Positions 47,800 through 60,179 are shown, counted from the first letter of the stretch. The stretch is DNA of 64,000 nt from Cryptomeria japonica (GCF_030272615.1 NC_081405.1:23763772-23827771); one strand, 5' to 3'. A program made the numbers and translations. Notes: generated from the sequence alone by a model not told the origin.

Positions 47800-48960
47800 T
47801 TGGATTAGCTATATCTGACAAACAAACAAAATACATGCCTAATATTTGATCTTGAGCAATCAAATACAAAAATCCACCAATCATAGATCTATAAAGTTCC
47901 TAATCCACTTCTGAAGATTCATCATCTCTTCTTAAATGACAACCTATGACCATGGGGGTTCCAATTTGCTTACAATCCTCCATACCAAACTTCTTCAACA
48001 TCTCCTTGATATAACTAGTGTGAGAAATGAAAATACCATCTTCTAACTATGTTACTTGAAGAACAAGAAAAAATGGCAACTCACTAATCAACATCTCAAA
48101 TTCTTTTTGCATTTCTTCTGCAAACCTCTTACAGATATCATCTCCACCATAAATGATATCATCAACATATACAACTACTACCAATAGTTGTTACTTTCAA
48201 AATTCAAATAAACATTATTATCTATGAGACCTTTCTTGAAGTTATGTTGCAACAAATATCTATCCAACCATGCATACCAAGCTCTAGGAGCTTGCTTGAG
48301 TCCATATAGTGCCTTCTCGAGTTTGGAAAATTGTATCTAGATCTTTCAACAATTTAAACCCATTTGGTTGTTTAATGTATATCTCTTCTTCAAGTTCTCT
48401 ATTCAAGAATGCTGACTTAACACCCATTTGATATACCTTAAAGTTCTTGTAAGCAACATATGCAAGAAATATTCTTATAGCTTTGATCCTAGTTACCAGA
48501 GAAAAATTTCCTCAGAGTCTATGCCTTCAAATTTGAATAGCCTTTACAAACCAATCTTGCCTTGTTTATTGTGACTCCTCCATCTTTATTTAGCTTGTTC
48601 TAGAACACCCACTTTGTTCCTATCAAATTTTTGTCCCACAGTCTAGGTACCAAATCCCATGTTTGATTTTTTTTTTTTTGATTTAGTTCTTCCATTGCCT
48701 TCATTCATCTATCACATTTGTAAGCCTCTACAAGTGTCCTTGGCTCCACCTTAAATAAGAAACACAAATACGTTTGTTCACTTGGATTAGCTACTCTTCT
48801 TCTTGTCTGAACTCCTTTGCCTTTATCTCCAATGATCTAATCTTCCAAATGATTCTTTTGCACATACTTTGTAGGTGTTTTAGGTGCTTGCTTGAGTTCC
48901 TTCTCCTCTGCATTTGATTCTACTTTATCTTTTGAAACATCTTTTTCTTATACAATAAAG
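47800..48960 (-). pseudogene. Copia reverse transcriptase remnant
   Basis: Heavily broken, but the catalytic block survives: codons at 48169-48158 (minus) read YVDD within VVVVYVDDIIYGG. Upstream fragments around 48420-48250 match RT fingers and palm (the run ending KQAPRAWYAWLD). An A-run/T-run insertion at 48667-48681 and many stops interrupt it. Confidence 0.7.
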
Positions 48961-49059
48961 GGCAGGGGGGGTGTTTTCTATCTCAATCTTTGGTTCTAGA
49001 GCAACCTGATTCTACTCTTCAGTTACTTTAACATTTGTGCTTTTTGCACTCCTCTTTAG

Positions 49060-50611
49060 CATCATGTTTAAGCACCATTATTCTTTCTTTTTTGTAGAGA
49101 ATCCCATAAATATTCCTTCATCATATCTTGCATTAAACTTTTCCAAGTCTTCCTCATCTCTTCTAATGTAGCACTTGCTTCCAAAGATTCTGAAATATAT
49201 GACCATAGGAGATATTCTATACCATAACTCATAAGGTTTCATTGTGTGATTCACTCTCACTTGTACCCTATTAAGAATTTAGACAACATTATGCACAACA
49301 TCTCTCAAATACACATTAGGTAAGTTAGCATCTTTTAACATAGTTCTAGCCATTTCAACAATAGTTCTATTCAGTTAAGGGTCGACACCCTAGCTAACAC
49401 TGCTTTTTTAATAAAAATAATTGTTCTATTCTTCCTTTTAACAAATCCATTTTTTTGTGGATACCTAGGTGCAAACGATTACCTTTTAATACCATGCTCT
49501 TTAGAAAATCTATCAAATTTATTTGATGTGAATTCTCCATCTCTATCAGACCATAGACTTTTGATCTTAGCTTCTACTTGATTTTCAACCATATATTTAA
49601 ACACTTTAAATCTATAAAGGGCTTCTAGATTTTCTTTTAAGAAAGTAGCCCATGTCATTCTAGAATAGTCATCAATGAGCAACATAAAATATCTTTCACC
49701 ATTTAGTCCTCTTGTCCTTGTGGGTCTGCACATGTTTGTATGAATCAAATCCAAATATTTTGTAGTAGAGTACTCTATGTTCTTGAATTTGTTCCTTGTT
49801 TACTTTTCCATCCGACATTCCTTGCACATTGTATTGGCAAGTTTGGTAATCTTTTGCAAATCTCTCACTGCATGAGTGGATCTAATCTTCACAATGTTAT
49901 AAAAATTAATGTGTCCCACCCTTTTATGCCATAACCAATATTCACTGCTTTGAGCCAACAAACAACTACTTCCTTTGTTTTCCTTTATGTAATAAACATT
50001 GCCATTTGTTTTTATACCTTTTGCAAGTAACCTTCTAGAATCTTCTTTTTTTTTATCTCACATTTGGTCCCATGGAATATGAGCTTGTATCCTTTTTTGC
50101 ACATTTGACTCACACTCAAAAGATTATTTCTTAAACCCTTAATATAATAAACATCATTCGTCTTATGCTTACCATCAATGCATATGGTTTCTTTACCACA
50201 AATAGGTGCAACCTCTTCACTAGAAAACCTCACTTACCCATTATCATACTTTTCAAGGTCAAGAAACTTCCTTCTATCACCTGTCATATTATTTGAGCAT
50301 CTAGAGTCAATTTTCCAAGCTTTAGGTTCTTCTTTTGCATGTAATGCAATCTTTACAATCATTGATCTTTCACAATTATCTTCATCATGTGGAGTACTAG
50401 ACCTTTCATTATCCTTTTCTTTCATGGTTAAAAATAATAATTCATCATTTAAGTAATCACAATATTTATCCTTAGATGAGTGGGTCTCCATTGAATAAAT
50501 ATTCTTCTTAATCTTACCTCTATCATCTATTTTTTTATTTCTATCATCTTTTCTGTAATAATCATTTTGGTATCTTATAGTTATCTTCCTTGAAAGTACA
50601 TCTAGTAGCAT
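49060..50611 (-). pseudogene. Copia protease and integrase remnant
   Basis: Frame 50611-50234 ends the gag linker and carries the protease context WKIDSRCSNNMTGDRRKFLDLE (active Asp in IDS; normally DSGCS). Frame 50233-50012 (YYIKGLRNNLLSVSQMCKKGYKLIF) is the pre-integrase region. 49754-49479 holds the integrase core (MDLIHTNMCRP, YFMLLIDDYSRMTWATFLKE, SDRDGEFTSNKFDRF). 49260-49078 holds the C-terminal part (KPYELWYRISPMVIYFRIFGSKCY). The DDE residues LIDDYS and SDRDGEF are visible. Confidence 0.8.
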
Positions 50612-50612
50612 A

Positions 50613-51820
50613 TGTAATGGTGAAAAATTAGGGTTTCAACCCCAAAAGAGATGAAAACTACTAATTTTTTCTTGGGTTGACCATTACATTCAAAAGAAGG
50701 GGAATCCAATAGATTCAATCAAAAACCAAAAAAGATTAAGACTGAATACTGATTTGATTTGATTGGGGGTTTCCTCTTTTGTAAATTGAATTGTTGATTC
50801 AAGAGAAAGTGCTAGAAATGAAGGTAAAAACATGAAAACAATGAGCTACAAATGGAGGATTGAGTTGTTCACCTGGAAATGAGAAATGTTTGTAGACTCG
50901 GATTTGATCCCAGAAATAACACCTAAAATGTCAAGACCGTGGTGCCCGTCGCCATGGTCCTCCGAACTTTTCACACACTAAAGGGGGATTGATTCATCTC
51001 TGCAAATAATGTCGATTATGAAGATCACAATTCCATACCTATTTCCTACACACAAAAAGAAAGGGAAATAGGTTGGGAATAGGGGCTTGCCTAAGTCAAA
51101 CCCCGGTTTTGGAATTAACCATGAAATTGAGATAATGATAATTGAAATTGCTATAATGAAATATTCTCCTTTTGAGGGAGATGTTGAATAATGACTAAAA
51201 ATCAAGTGATATACCTCCTTGTGGAGTTTTGATTGTCTCCACATGGAATTAGGGCTTTATGAAGTCTTCAACAAGATACAATGAATGATGTCTACTTCAG
51301 TGCTTGAATCTTGACTTTATTGTTGCTCCAAGGCTTGAAGGAAGACTGATTTCTTGCTCAATTGCTTGAATTCTTGAATGCTTGATCTCATGTGTGTATA
51401 TTATGATTGTCGGATGTCCAAATGAGAGGATAAAGATTCCTTTTATACTTGCCCACTGGAAAACTAATTAATTTTTGACATGAACCGACACAAAGATAAG
51501 AATCTCACCCAAATTTGAATTGCTAAATTGGGTTTTTGAAGGGCCCAAAATGTGGAGGACCATGGCATGGCACCATGGTCCTAGTGAGAGCCAAGGCGTG
51601 GCGCTATGCCGGTCCTAGTGAGAACCAAGGTGATACACTTTGGTCCTACCCTATTTTGGGGTTAGGCAAAGGTTCCAAATGCATTGAAAAAGTAAAAAAT
51701 GGTGCAATACATGAGGGGCATGGGTATAATCAAGTCCTAATCAAGCCAAGGGGTGCAAACATTAAGGTAGGGACCCAATGCAATCAAAATTGCAAAGGGG
51801 TGAAGTTTTAGGATGGTACA
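50613..51820 (+). mobile_element. Solo LTR (1208 bp) inserted in the Copia gag zinc knuckle
   Basis: Starts TGTAATGGTG and ends GGATGGTACA (short inverted TGTA/TACA tips). It is flanked by 5-bp repeats GCATA (50608-50612) and ACATA (51821-51825). Removing it restores a continuous Copia frame through CFNCGRIEHY and a following knuckle Cys. A related sequence starts at 63219. No internal retroelement domain was seen. GC-rich palindromic segments near 50938 and 51551 carry ACCATGG and GGCACCATGG motifs. Orientation is given only to match the copy at 63219. Confidence 0.75.
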
Positions 51821-51825
51821 ACATA

Positions 51826-52480
51826 ATGCTCAATTCTTCCACAATTAAAACATTTAAAGAGCAAATTACCTTTGTATTTTTTGTATCTTTTTTTAGTCTT
51901 CTCACAAAATTTTCTTCCTCATCGTCTAGATCATTTCTTGTTCAAGGTACATCTTCAATCTTCTTGGTAGATTTGAATGCAACTTCCTTCTTACCATTAT
52001 GTGGATCTCCAAATTCTAAATCTTAAAGGCTAAGATTGATATATAGATCTTATGCAAGGTATATGTATCCATATTATGACTTTCCTCAATAGCATATAAA
52101 TTAGGTCTATATCATCTAGGTAGTGTTCTCATTACTTCTTTCACAACCTCATTTATTCCATCTTTCTACCAATACCTCTAATTGCACTTACTATCTCATT
52201 TACTTGGTGCAAGTAACTATCAATGTTCCAATCTTTAGAAATTCTCAAAGTCTCAAATTTATACTTTAGATTTTGCATCTTGACTTGTTTGATCTTCTGA
52301 TCTCCTTCATAAATGCTGCCCAACTTCTCCCAAAATTCCTTTGCAGTATTGAGGGATATGACCTTCAAGAGCATAGAATCACTCAACCACTGATAAGTGT
52401 ATTTATTGCCTTACCATTGTTTTCATGCAACTTGACCTCATCCAGAGTAGAAGGACCACTAGACGGAGGAGTATAACCAT
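51826..52480 (-). pseudogene. Copia gag remnant
   Basis: Frame 52386-52153 (VISLNTAKEFWEKLGSIYEG, YKFETLRISKDWNIDSYLHQVNEIV) is the UBN2-type Copia gag domain. Downstream pieces reach the zinc knuckle FKCFNCGRIEHY at 51858-51822, where the solo LTR interrupts. Confidence 0.8.
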
Positions 52481-52643
52481 CCTTCACAGCTTCCCCTACT
52501 CCAAACGACGTGATTCCAAATAAGATTTCATCTACTTGTTCTAAAAGGAGTAATATGAACCATCAAACTTTGGTACTTTGTGACCATTGTCTTTCACCAT
52601 TAAAAACCTTCCTCAAGTGGTTAAGATTTTCCTAGAGGAACCT

Positions 52644-52658
52644 TAGTCTGATATCAAT
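52644..52658 (-). promoter_or_regulatory. Primer-binding site of the Copia element
   Basis: On the minus strand TTGATATCAGACT, close to TGGTATCAGAGC (initiator tRNA-Met complement), directly after the LTR end ...TTCAACA. Confidence 0.65.
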
Positions 52659-54203
52659 TGTTGAACACACCACAAGACTAAGAGGGGGGAGTGAATAGTC
52701 TTAATAAAATCCCTAAACTCTTTCAATCACAAACACATCAATTATCTTTAACCAACTAAACACCAATGTAATATGAAACAACAAACACCAAACACATGAA
52801 CACCAAATTTTTTATGTGGAAAACACATTATGGGAAAAACCACTGTAAGAATCAAACTCACTATATGAATAACTAAATACAATGTTTTAGGCACAAGCCC
52901 AAGGAAGCTTGCTGCTCCTGATTTAGACTTGCAAGATAAGATGCACAACCTTAGGGAAGGATACAATAGACTTGCAAGTTGAGGTGCATGATCCCAAGGA
53001 AAGATACAGATCTTCACAAGCTACCAAAAGGACTCACTGTCTTCTAGCATGCATAGAGGAATGATGAATTGAAATGAACAATATCTCTTGATAATGAAAA
53101 TATCCTTGAATCTCTGATTCAAATGATAAATATCATGGCAAACATAACACACACATCCGTCGCCTCAAAAAATGTGTCACATTGAAGGATATGATCATCA
53201 AGGCTCATCACAAACTGATATTCACACTTTTACTTCCCACATACGCTTCCACAACATTCTCAATCAATTATCACTAAAATTAACACATTCACACATCTAT
53301 TTATATCACCTTGTTCACCAAAACTTTGAACTAGGTTGGTCACAAACAAAATAAGTATACTTTACACAAAGCCAACAACCATGAGCAATTATGCTAATTG
53401 TAATACACTCCAAGAGATAAAGGGGACCCAGATACATCACAACATATCTTCTTAAGTCAATTACAATGAACTACACACAACAACACATGCTTCAAAGTAA
53501 ACATCAAATGAAATGTTTAGATAAACAATAAAGAACATTGGCCAATTAGCTCAAAAACATTATCCAATACAAATTACTTAATGTGGATCTTTACATGCTA
53601 TGGTAAGACTTGTAATAATACCTTAACTCAACCTCCAATGCATATCTGGACCAAAAGAGTATGATCCAAAAAAGGCGAACCAACTAAGTCGACCAGAGAC
53701 CAACAAAAATGATAACACTGAACAACAAAACAACATAACTTCACTTGCAGAGAAAAACAATGCTTGAATAATAAAATAGAACATTGCATGAACAATATGA
53801 ACATGTCCCCCAAGCCACAACACTTGAATCAATACAATGAAGTAATACAGAGAATTCTCCAAGCTAGTCTTGATAGACAACCTCATTGTCAGCAAACTAC
53901 GACAACTAACTTCAATACCTAAACTACTAAGGACCTGAAAACATAATAGTCCAACATCCACAAAACATAGACATTAAATTCAAAACTGCAAGCCTTCATA
54001 AAAAAGAGGATCATTCTCTCATAATGACTTAAAAATCTCTTTCTTGCATATTTCAACTTCCACTATTGTCACCTTTTGGAAACACCACATACTCAATATC
54101 ACCACCAAATAGTATAACATATAAACACTTATTTTCAAACCTTTACATCTTAGACAACAATCCACACATATTAGGTTGACATCAATGACAACACTTAACA
54201 CAC
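52659..54203 (-). repeat. 5' LTR of the Copia element
   Basis: On the + strand it begins TGTTGAACACACC at 52659 and ends near TTAACACACATTG at about 54203. It aligns along its length with 45424-46911, with numerous substitutions and small indels, so the insertion is old. The right end is uncertain by a few bases. Confidence 0.8.
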
Positions 54204-55369
54204 ATTGATCTCCTATCCTCCATGATCTTGTATTTGATAATGAGTGCTCTCAGATTTTGTAGGCACTTACACAAGAGCTCAAGGAAGAATAGATGTGGTT
54301 GTGATAATGTAAGACTAAAAGTGAGATGATGTATTGCTGGAGTGATTTTGGCAAAGTGTAAGTATGCTCAAGATATGTTCTATGCAAAATGAGAGGAGGA
54401 ATCCTTCTTGATAGAGATCATCCTAAAAATGGAGGATTTGGATTAAGAGGTGGGAAGATGAATGACTAGGATCACATAGATGAAAGAGAATCAATAGGAT
54501 TTGAAGTTAGGTAAAAATGGAAGGAGGAGATTAAGAGGTGGAAATGTGAAAGATAAGAGTGAATAGGATGAAGAGGTTAAATTTTAGATGGAGGAATGAG
54601 ATTAAGAGGTGTGTTGACTTTTGAGAAAACACAACGTGAATGAAGAGACGATTGACACTTGTCACATGCCTACTTAGAATATGATCCATGTGAACAAGTT
54701 GAAGGGTTAGAATTAAAATATAAAAAAGGTAAGTGAATTATCTAAATGAATAAAAATATTTATTTAACTAATAGAGGAAAGGGGGTAGATTAATTAAATA
54801 ATAAAACTTGTTGATAGGGTGGTCAAGAGTTCAAAACTCGTTCCTTTCATCGCGTAGGAGCCCTTGACAAGGCTCACACTAACAATAAGGAGACACAAAC
54901 AATGACATGGAAGGAGTCTCTGACAGAGGTAGTGTGCAATGGATGGGAGTTATAAGGAGAGGGAATTGCCACCATGGAGAGATAAGGAGATACCTACTCG
55001 CAGGCAATGGAGAGATAAGGTGACACCTCCGTGTGGTGTCCGAGTAATATGGTCTTGGTTGTACGAGGCAGAGGATATATGAGGGTGAGTTTTCATGCAT
55101 ATGCAACATAGTGATAAGGTGGAGATGCCATGCACATGCAATGGAAAAACCATTTCTAAGGATGAGGTCCCTACAAAATGTGGCCTCACTAGTTCATAGC
55201 TCTAGTAAAAAGTGTTAACGACTTTGACCCCTTACCAAGAAAAAAATAATGGAAAGGGCTAATGAATGAATGAATTAAATAAATTTTTTTATTTAATTAA
55301 TAGAAGACATTAGGATAAAAATAATTAAATAAATAATAAAAATATTTTCAAAGAACAATTTTAGGTGTC
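54204..55369 (-). repeat. LTR-like sequence starting TGTAGACACC (tentative)
   Basis: On the minus strand it starts TGTAGACACCTAAAATT at 55369, followed by AT-rich (AAATAATT)-type sequence, the same start as the sequence ending at 57707. It contains no coding similarity. The other end is not located and may be cut by the Copia insertion at about 54203. Confidence 0.35.
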
Positions 55370-56480
55370 TACAATAATATTGTAAAGTCAAAAGCTAGTT
55401 ATTTCTCTAACAAACTTTTTCATCTTTTTGTGACAAGAGACATGTGGATTTCGTCTTTTTGTAGAAGTAGTTAGAAAATCATTAAATAAAGTTGTTAGGA
55501 GCTGATTGAGGGAAAATATTGGCCCTTCAAAGGATTTAATCCTAACCATTGATTTAGAATGAGAAAACTATAAAAGGGCAAGCCCTTTTTCATTGTTGAT
55601 AAGTTTTGTTTTGGAATTATAGCAAGAACTCTGGTGAAATAAATGCAAAAGTCATTGATGTGGTAATTTATTTATTGTTTCCGTGAGTACATGGTTCTTA
55701 CTTTTCCTAATTAGCTATTTTATTTCAATGCAAGTTAGTATGAGATGAAGTCTAGAATTAATATGTGATAAACCCTAGTTCATACCATGAGAAGCTAGTT
55801 GATTGTTAATTTTTGTGTATGGTTAGTTTGAACATTTTCCGAGTTTATGTTTAATTATTGGATTATATATTGAATCACATTACATTATGGGTTCAATATA
55901 TGTTTGATAATCTAAAAATAATTTACCTCCATTGAATATTGTACCAATTTATGTTGAGTTGTGTTATTTTGACAAAGTTGAATCTAGTTTAAGGGTTTTG
56001 TTTGTTACTTTAAGAATTGTTTCATTAGGATTAGAGTAACTCTCTCAAACCTAAATCTTTTGATATTATTTGAAATTAGCCTTAAAATCATTTGAGAGCA
56101 TCAATCATATTAAATATATGATGTCTCAAACCTAAATCTCTTGATACTTCTTTGAAATCAATCTTAAAATCATTTGAAAGCATCAACCATATTAAATATA
56201 TGATGTCTAAGGAGGTGCAAATCTAGGAAGCGATTTATAGTTTTTGTTTGAAGAAAATTGATTCTAGGAATAGTTGTGTAAGTCTCTTTTTGATTACCAA
56301 CAAATCACATTAATTATTGAGTTGTCCAAGTACAATCAAGACTTGACATTCAAAACCTTGAGGTTGTCTTATTTCATCAATCTAGATAGCATATAAGATT
56401 TCCTTATTCAATAGAGAATATGATATACCTAGTAAATTTTATTCTATGTTGTTAGAAAGTGCAAACTTCCTCATCAACAA
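55370..56480. other. No recognisable gene; one 81-bp tandem duplication
   Basis: Two copies at 56044-56124 and 56125-56206 (CTCAAACCTAAATCT, TTAAAATCATTTGA, CATATTAAATATATGATGT). The rest of the stretch is AT-rich with no domain recognised. Confidence 0.6.
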
Positions 56481-57707
56481 AACCCTCAAGAGAATCAATG
56501 GTCAAGATTAAGAGATCAACAAATAAATGAATGGCTGAGATTAAGATGAGGGAGGAATTTTCATTGAAAAGAAGAGTTGATTGAGATAATTACAAGGTTA
56601 ACTAATTACATAATCGAGATAAACATCAGTTGAACTTTAAGTTGTTGGGAGTTGGAGAGGTGGAAGTGAAGACTTAATTAGCATTGAATAATTAAATAAT
56701 TATTTGATTGTGCATGAAAGGATAAAGTAAAGATTTAATTTATTTAAAGGAGAGATATGTTTAGAAAAGTGAATAACGAAATAAATTAAACAATCATTTA
56801 ATTATAGAAGACTAGAAAAATAATTAACTAAATAATTATAATTATTTAATTAATGTATATGAGAAAACAATTAGAAAAATAAATAAATAAATAAAATATT
56901 TAATTCATGTACATGAGAGATAAATAATTAAAATAAAGATTTTATTGATTTTAGAAGTATTTAGTTTTGAAAAAAGAATAATTAAATAAATTAAAGAATT
57001 CATTTAATGGTAGAAGACTTAGTCAATTAATTAAATAGTTAAAATAATTATTTAATTATAGGAGACAAGTAGAAAAGATTTAAATAAATAATTTTAAGAA
57101 GAGAAATAATAATTAAAATATGCGCATGAGAAAATAATTAGAAAAAGAATTAAATAAATAAATAAAATTATAGTTTTATTTATTACTAGAAGAAATATAT
57201 CTAGGAAACGAATAATTAAATAAAGTAAAATAATTTATTTAATTGTAAAAGAGAATGTTAGCTAATTAGCTAATTATTTAATTATAAAAAAGTGGAAGAA
57301 ATGTTTTTAATTAAATAATTAAAATTATTTATTTAATGTGCATGGTAGAAAAAATAGAATAATAAGAAAGATTATCCAATTATTTGTGTAAGAAAGAATT
57401 AATTAAATATTTAATAAATAAATATTTTTAAATATTTTTAAATTATTTAATAACGAGAAAAGAAAAATAATTAAATAATTAAATTTTTTTAATTATTATC
57501 CAATAAAAAATTAATTAAATAGTAAAAATTACTTAATTAATGTTAGAAGGAATTGAGATAATTAAATAATTAAAAATTATTTAATTTAAGATGAAGGGAA
57601 GGAAATTTGAAATTTAAAATTGGAAGAATAATGTTAGCATAATTAAATAATAAAATTATTTAATTAATTTAGAGGAATAATTAGTGAGGAAAATTTTAAG
57701 TGTCTAC
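56481..57707 (-). repeat. AT-rich LTR-like sequence with degenerate AATTAAAT repeats
   Basis: On the minus strand it starts TGTAGACACTTAAAATT at 57707, matching the start at 55369. Its 1.1-kb interior (about 56600-57690) is composed almost only of degenerate AATTAAATAATT-type units. Probably an LTR or LTR half. The internal end is not defined. Confidence 0.4.
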
Positions 57708-57989
57708 ATTTTGCTCCTTTTTGAGACAATATTTGAAGTAGCATTGTTTCAAACAATGGAAGTGGTGCATGCCCTGGTATGGCCCAGTGTGGAAGCAATA
57801 TGCCCCCTTAAGATATTGGACGAAAAATAAATAAAAATTAGACAGTCTCTAGATAGGAAGAAATAGAAAGGTAAGCTAGCATATAGGCAAAAAGCAGGGT
57901 TAATTAGAAGAAAAACATGGTCAGGATAGGGTGGTTATGGTCATGGGGGATCACATCAACCAAGCATGGCCAACTAGGGCTATAGAACC

Positions 57990-57998
57990 TATAAATAG
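57990..57998 (+). promoter_or_regulatory. TATA-box-like element TATAAATAG
   Basis: A good TATA match about 90 bp before an ATG at 58083 and upstream of the plant-mobile-domain fragment. In this context it may belong to a transposon promoter; nothing confirms that it is used. Confidence 0.3.
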
Positions 57999-58299
57999 GA
58001 GCTTAGGGTTCATGCCTCCTCATTTGCATCTTTTACCTTTTTTGTTCAACTAGAAGCATATCATAGAGATCTAGGAGCAGAAATGGTTGGGATTCCCATT
58101 GTGGATCATCGGTTCGAGTGCGTGCAATGATTTGATTGGCTAGAGGACTATGACAAGCTGGTATGTGGCTATCCCTTAGGGTGTTAGGTTTTTATTAATG
58201 TGTCATTAATAGGGTAGGAAACTAGGTAAAGAAAATGTGTAAGAAGGAAGATTATGCACATTTTACACTAGAATCTATGCTTTCGCCCTGAAACTAGGC

Positions 58300-58560
58300 A
58301 TATGAAGCTTATAGTTGCATGGATAAGCGATTTTGCACATATAAATAAATTGGTAAAATTGTGCATATGAGTTGTGTTGCTGTGCAAATGTGTGTTGATG
58401 TTGTGCAAATGATTAATCTATGCATATGATATAGTATTTTGCACATATGTTGAGAAGTTACACATTTGATAGTTAAAGTTGCACAATTGATAGAATTGCA
58501 CAACTAACATGGATTATTGCTCAATTGATAGAATTGAGCAGATGATCAACTTTAATTGTT
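58300..58560. repeat. Cluster of degenerate TTGCACA / AATTGATAG repeats
   Basis: About a dozen near-copies of TTGCACATATG, TGTGCAAATG and TTGCACAATTGATAGAATTG within 260 bp, including inverted forms. No coding content. Confidence 0.55.
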
Positions 58561-58650
58561 TGACTGTTTGATAAATAAGTTGACACACTGTCAAATTAGT
58601 TGATGTAGTTGTTGTTTTGATTGCAATTTGATCTACCTATCTTGATGTCT

Positions 58651-58923
58651 AATGAGAAGCCTCCTCCTACTCAGGGCATGCGGCCAAATCTATCAGAGAT
58701 AGATCATGACATTTTTAGAGTGATAGAATTATGACACACTACCTGTATCGTTGAGATATGGGCTAACCTAGGGATGTTGGCAACACATGCAGAGAGAGAT
58801 GGCACAGTGAGCATTGCTCATTCTACTTATTGAGCCAGGGAGATGTCTATAACCTTAGAAGATGTCTATCAAATCTTGAGGCTACTGATTGTTGGTGAGC
58901 TTGTAATACAATCAGGTAGGTGA
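58651..58923 (+). pseudogene. Plant mobile domain (PMD) fragment, broken
   Basis: One frame read through two stops gives RPNLSEIDHDIFRVIEL, stop, HTTCIVEIWANLGMLATHAE, DGTVSIAHSTY, stop, AREMSITLEDVYQILRL and IVGELV. The segment TLEDVYQILRL-xIVGELV matches the typical TLEDV-LLLGLP-DGE core of the plant mobile domain found in MAIN-like proteins and in Mutator- and retroelement-associated genes. Both stops are TGA. A short upstream frame at 58083-58160 (residues like CVQ-stop-FDWLEDYD) could be an earlier exon. It is a pseudogene or transposon-borne copy, not a live gene. Confidence 0.45.
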
Positions 58924-58929
58924 TGAGGG

Positions 58930-60170
58930 TGCTCTACGACAAGTCTTTGGGGATGAGGATCTATACATTAAAAGAGGAAAGGTTAGCTGTAGTGAGATGG
59001 TGACCTATATTTGATGATGATGATAATGATGATGACTTGTAGCCAAGGAGGCAGTAGAGGAGGAGAGGGCACATGGAGCAAGTGGCAAGAGGAGATGAGG
59101 GAAATGGTGGACAAGGTAGACTCATTGAAATAAAATGTGGCATCTTATTCATGTGTTTTGGGGGATTTTATACAAATGTCATGCCATATTATCGTACTCA
59201 CATTGTATTATAAAGTACCATGGGGGGTTGTGTAGTGTCTTTGTTATTTTCTAATCACATCTTTTCTAGTGAGCATTTCTCCATGACAACAATGGATCTT
59301 AGTGATTATCACCTCATGTGTGTGTTCCTTCTTGTTGCACACCCTTTTATTAGTTGTGGTTGGTCACTTCAAATGTTGTATGTTCTCTTTCATGCATTGC
59401 TTGGTGACACATAGTCTAAATGGATCTGTCATGCCTCTTCCTAGTCAACATTATGGGGGGTATTATATGGTTCTTGTTAATGATTCCTTGGTTTTGCTTG
59501 GAGCAAGTTATGGGATACTCTTGCATTCCTATTTTGTGGTCACAACCCTTTATTCTCAGTTGATTTTGGATCTTCAAACTTTTGTACTTGTTGGGACCTA
59601 TAAATTTTTTGAGATTTTTAGTGGCCCATTTTAAAATTCTGCTTTGCACTTTCTAATGGCACTTGATGAATCTATTATCACTGTTTCAAATATGTTGAGA
59701 ATCTTGCCTTTTAGCTGTTGGAGTTTGTCAAAATTTAGAATTTGACCTTTGCCTGCGAGTTTGTGGTTCTGAGGGTTTAGGGTTTTTGCTTTTCATGAAA
59801 ACATTTAGAAAAAATTGAACATTTGTTGCACATTATTGTAATTCATATTGAACTGAACCCTTGAACCTTTTTGGTTCAAGGTTCAAGGTTCAAGGTTCAA
59901 GGTTCAACCGTTTCTCTTGCGTGAGTTGTGGCTTTGTAATATTTTTTAATAAGCAAGTGAGAATGCGTTATATCCATTTTGAACCATTTGCAAATCGGTT
60001 CAAGGTTCAACGTTCAAAATGTCCCTTTCTTTTGATTAAAGGTCTTTTCTCATTACCTTTTTCCACTTAAGTGGAAGGATCTGTACATCATCAAGAGGGG
60101 CCCCCTTTTAAGTCTAGGCTTGGGCAGGTTCTGATAAATTTTAATTTTGCTTAAGTCTTGTGTCTTTTCC
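58930..60170. other. No recognisable gene; GGTTCAA heptamer microsatellite at 59874-59908
   Basis: Chance frames only. At 59874-59908 there are five copies of GGTTCAA, preceded by an inverted partner (TTGAACC at 59861) and followed by two more diverged copies near 59996-60015. Confidence 0.6.
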
Positions 60171-60179
60171 TATGTATCT

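Larger units (their letters stand above)
45424..54203 (-). mobile_element. Ty1/Copia element, minus strand, with internal solo LTR
   Basis: In element order (right to left): 5' LTR 52659-54203, primer-binding site about 52644-52658, gag, a foreign solo LTR (50613-51820), protease, integrase, RT, RNase H, polypurine tract (46912-46924) and 3' LTR 45424-46911. Integrase lies before RT, which is diagnostic of Copia. All genes are broken. Target duplication not found, because the left LTR has lost its outer end. Confidence 0.85.

Noticed and set aside
58009-58200. Host gene behind the TATA box at 57990
   Set aside because: The frame from 58083 meets a stop after 15 codons and no intact exon chain follows; only a decayed PMD fragment is supportable.
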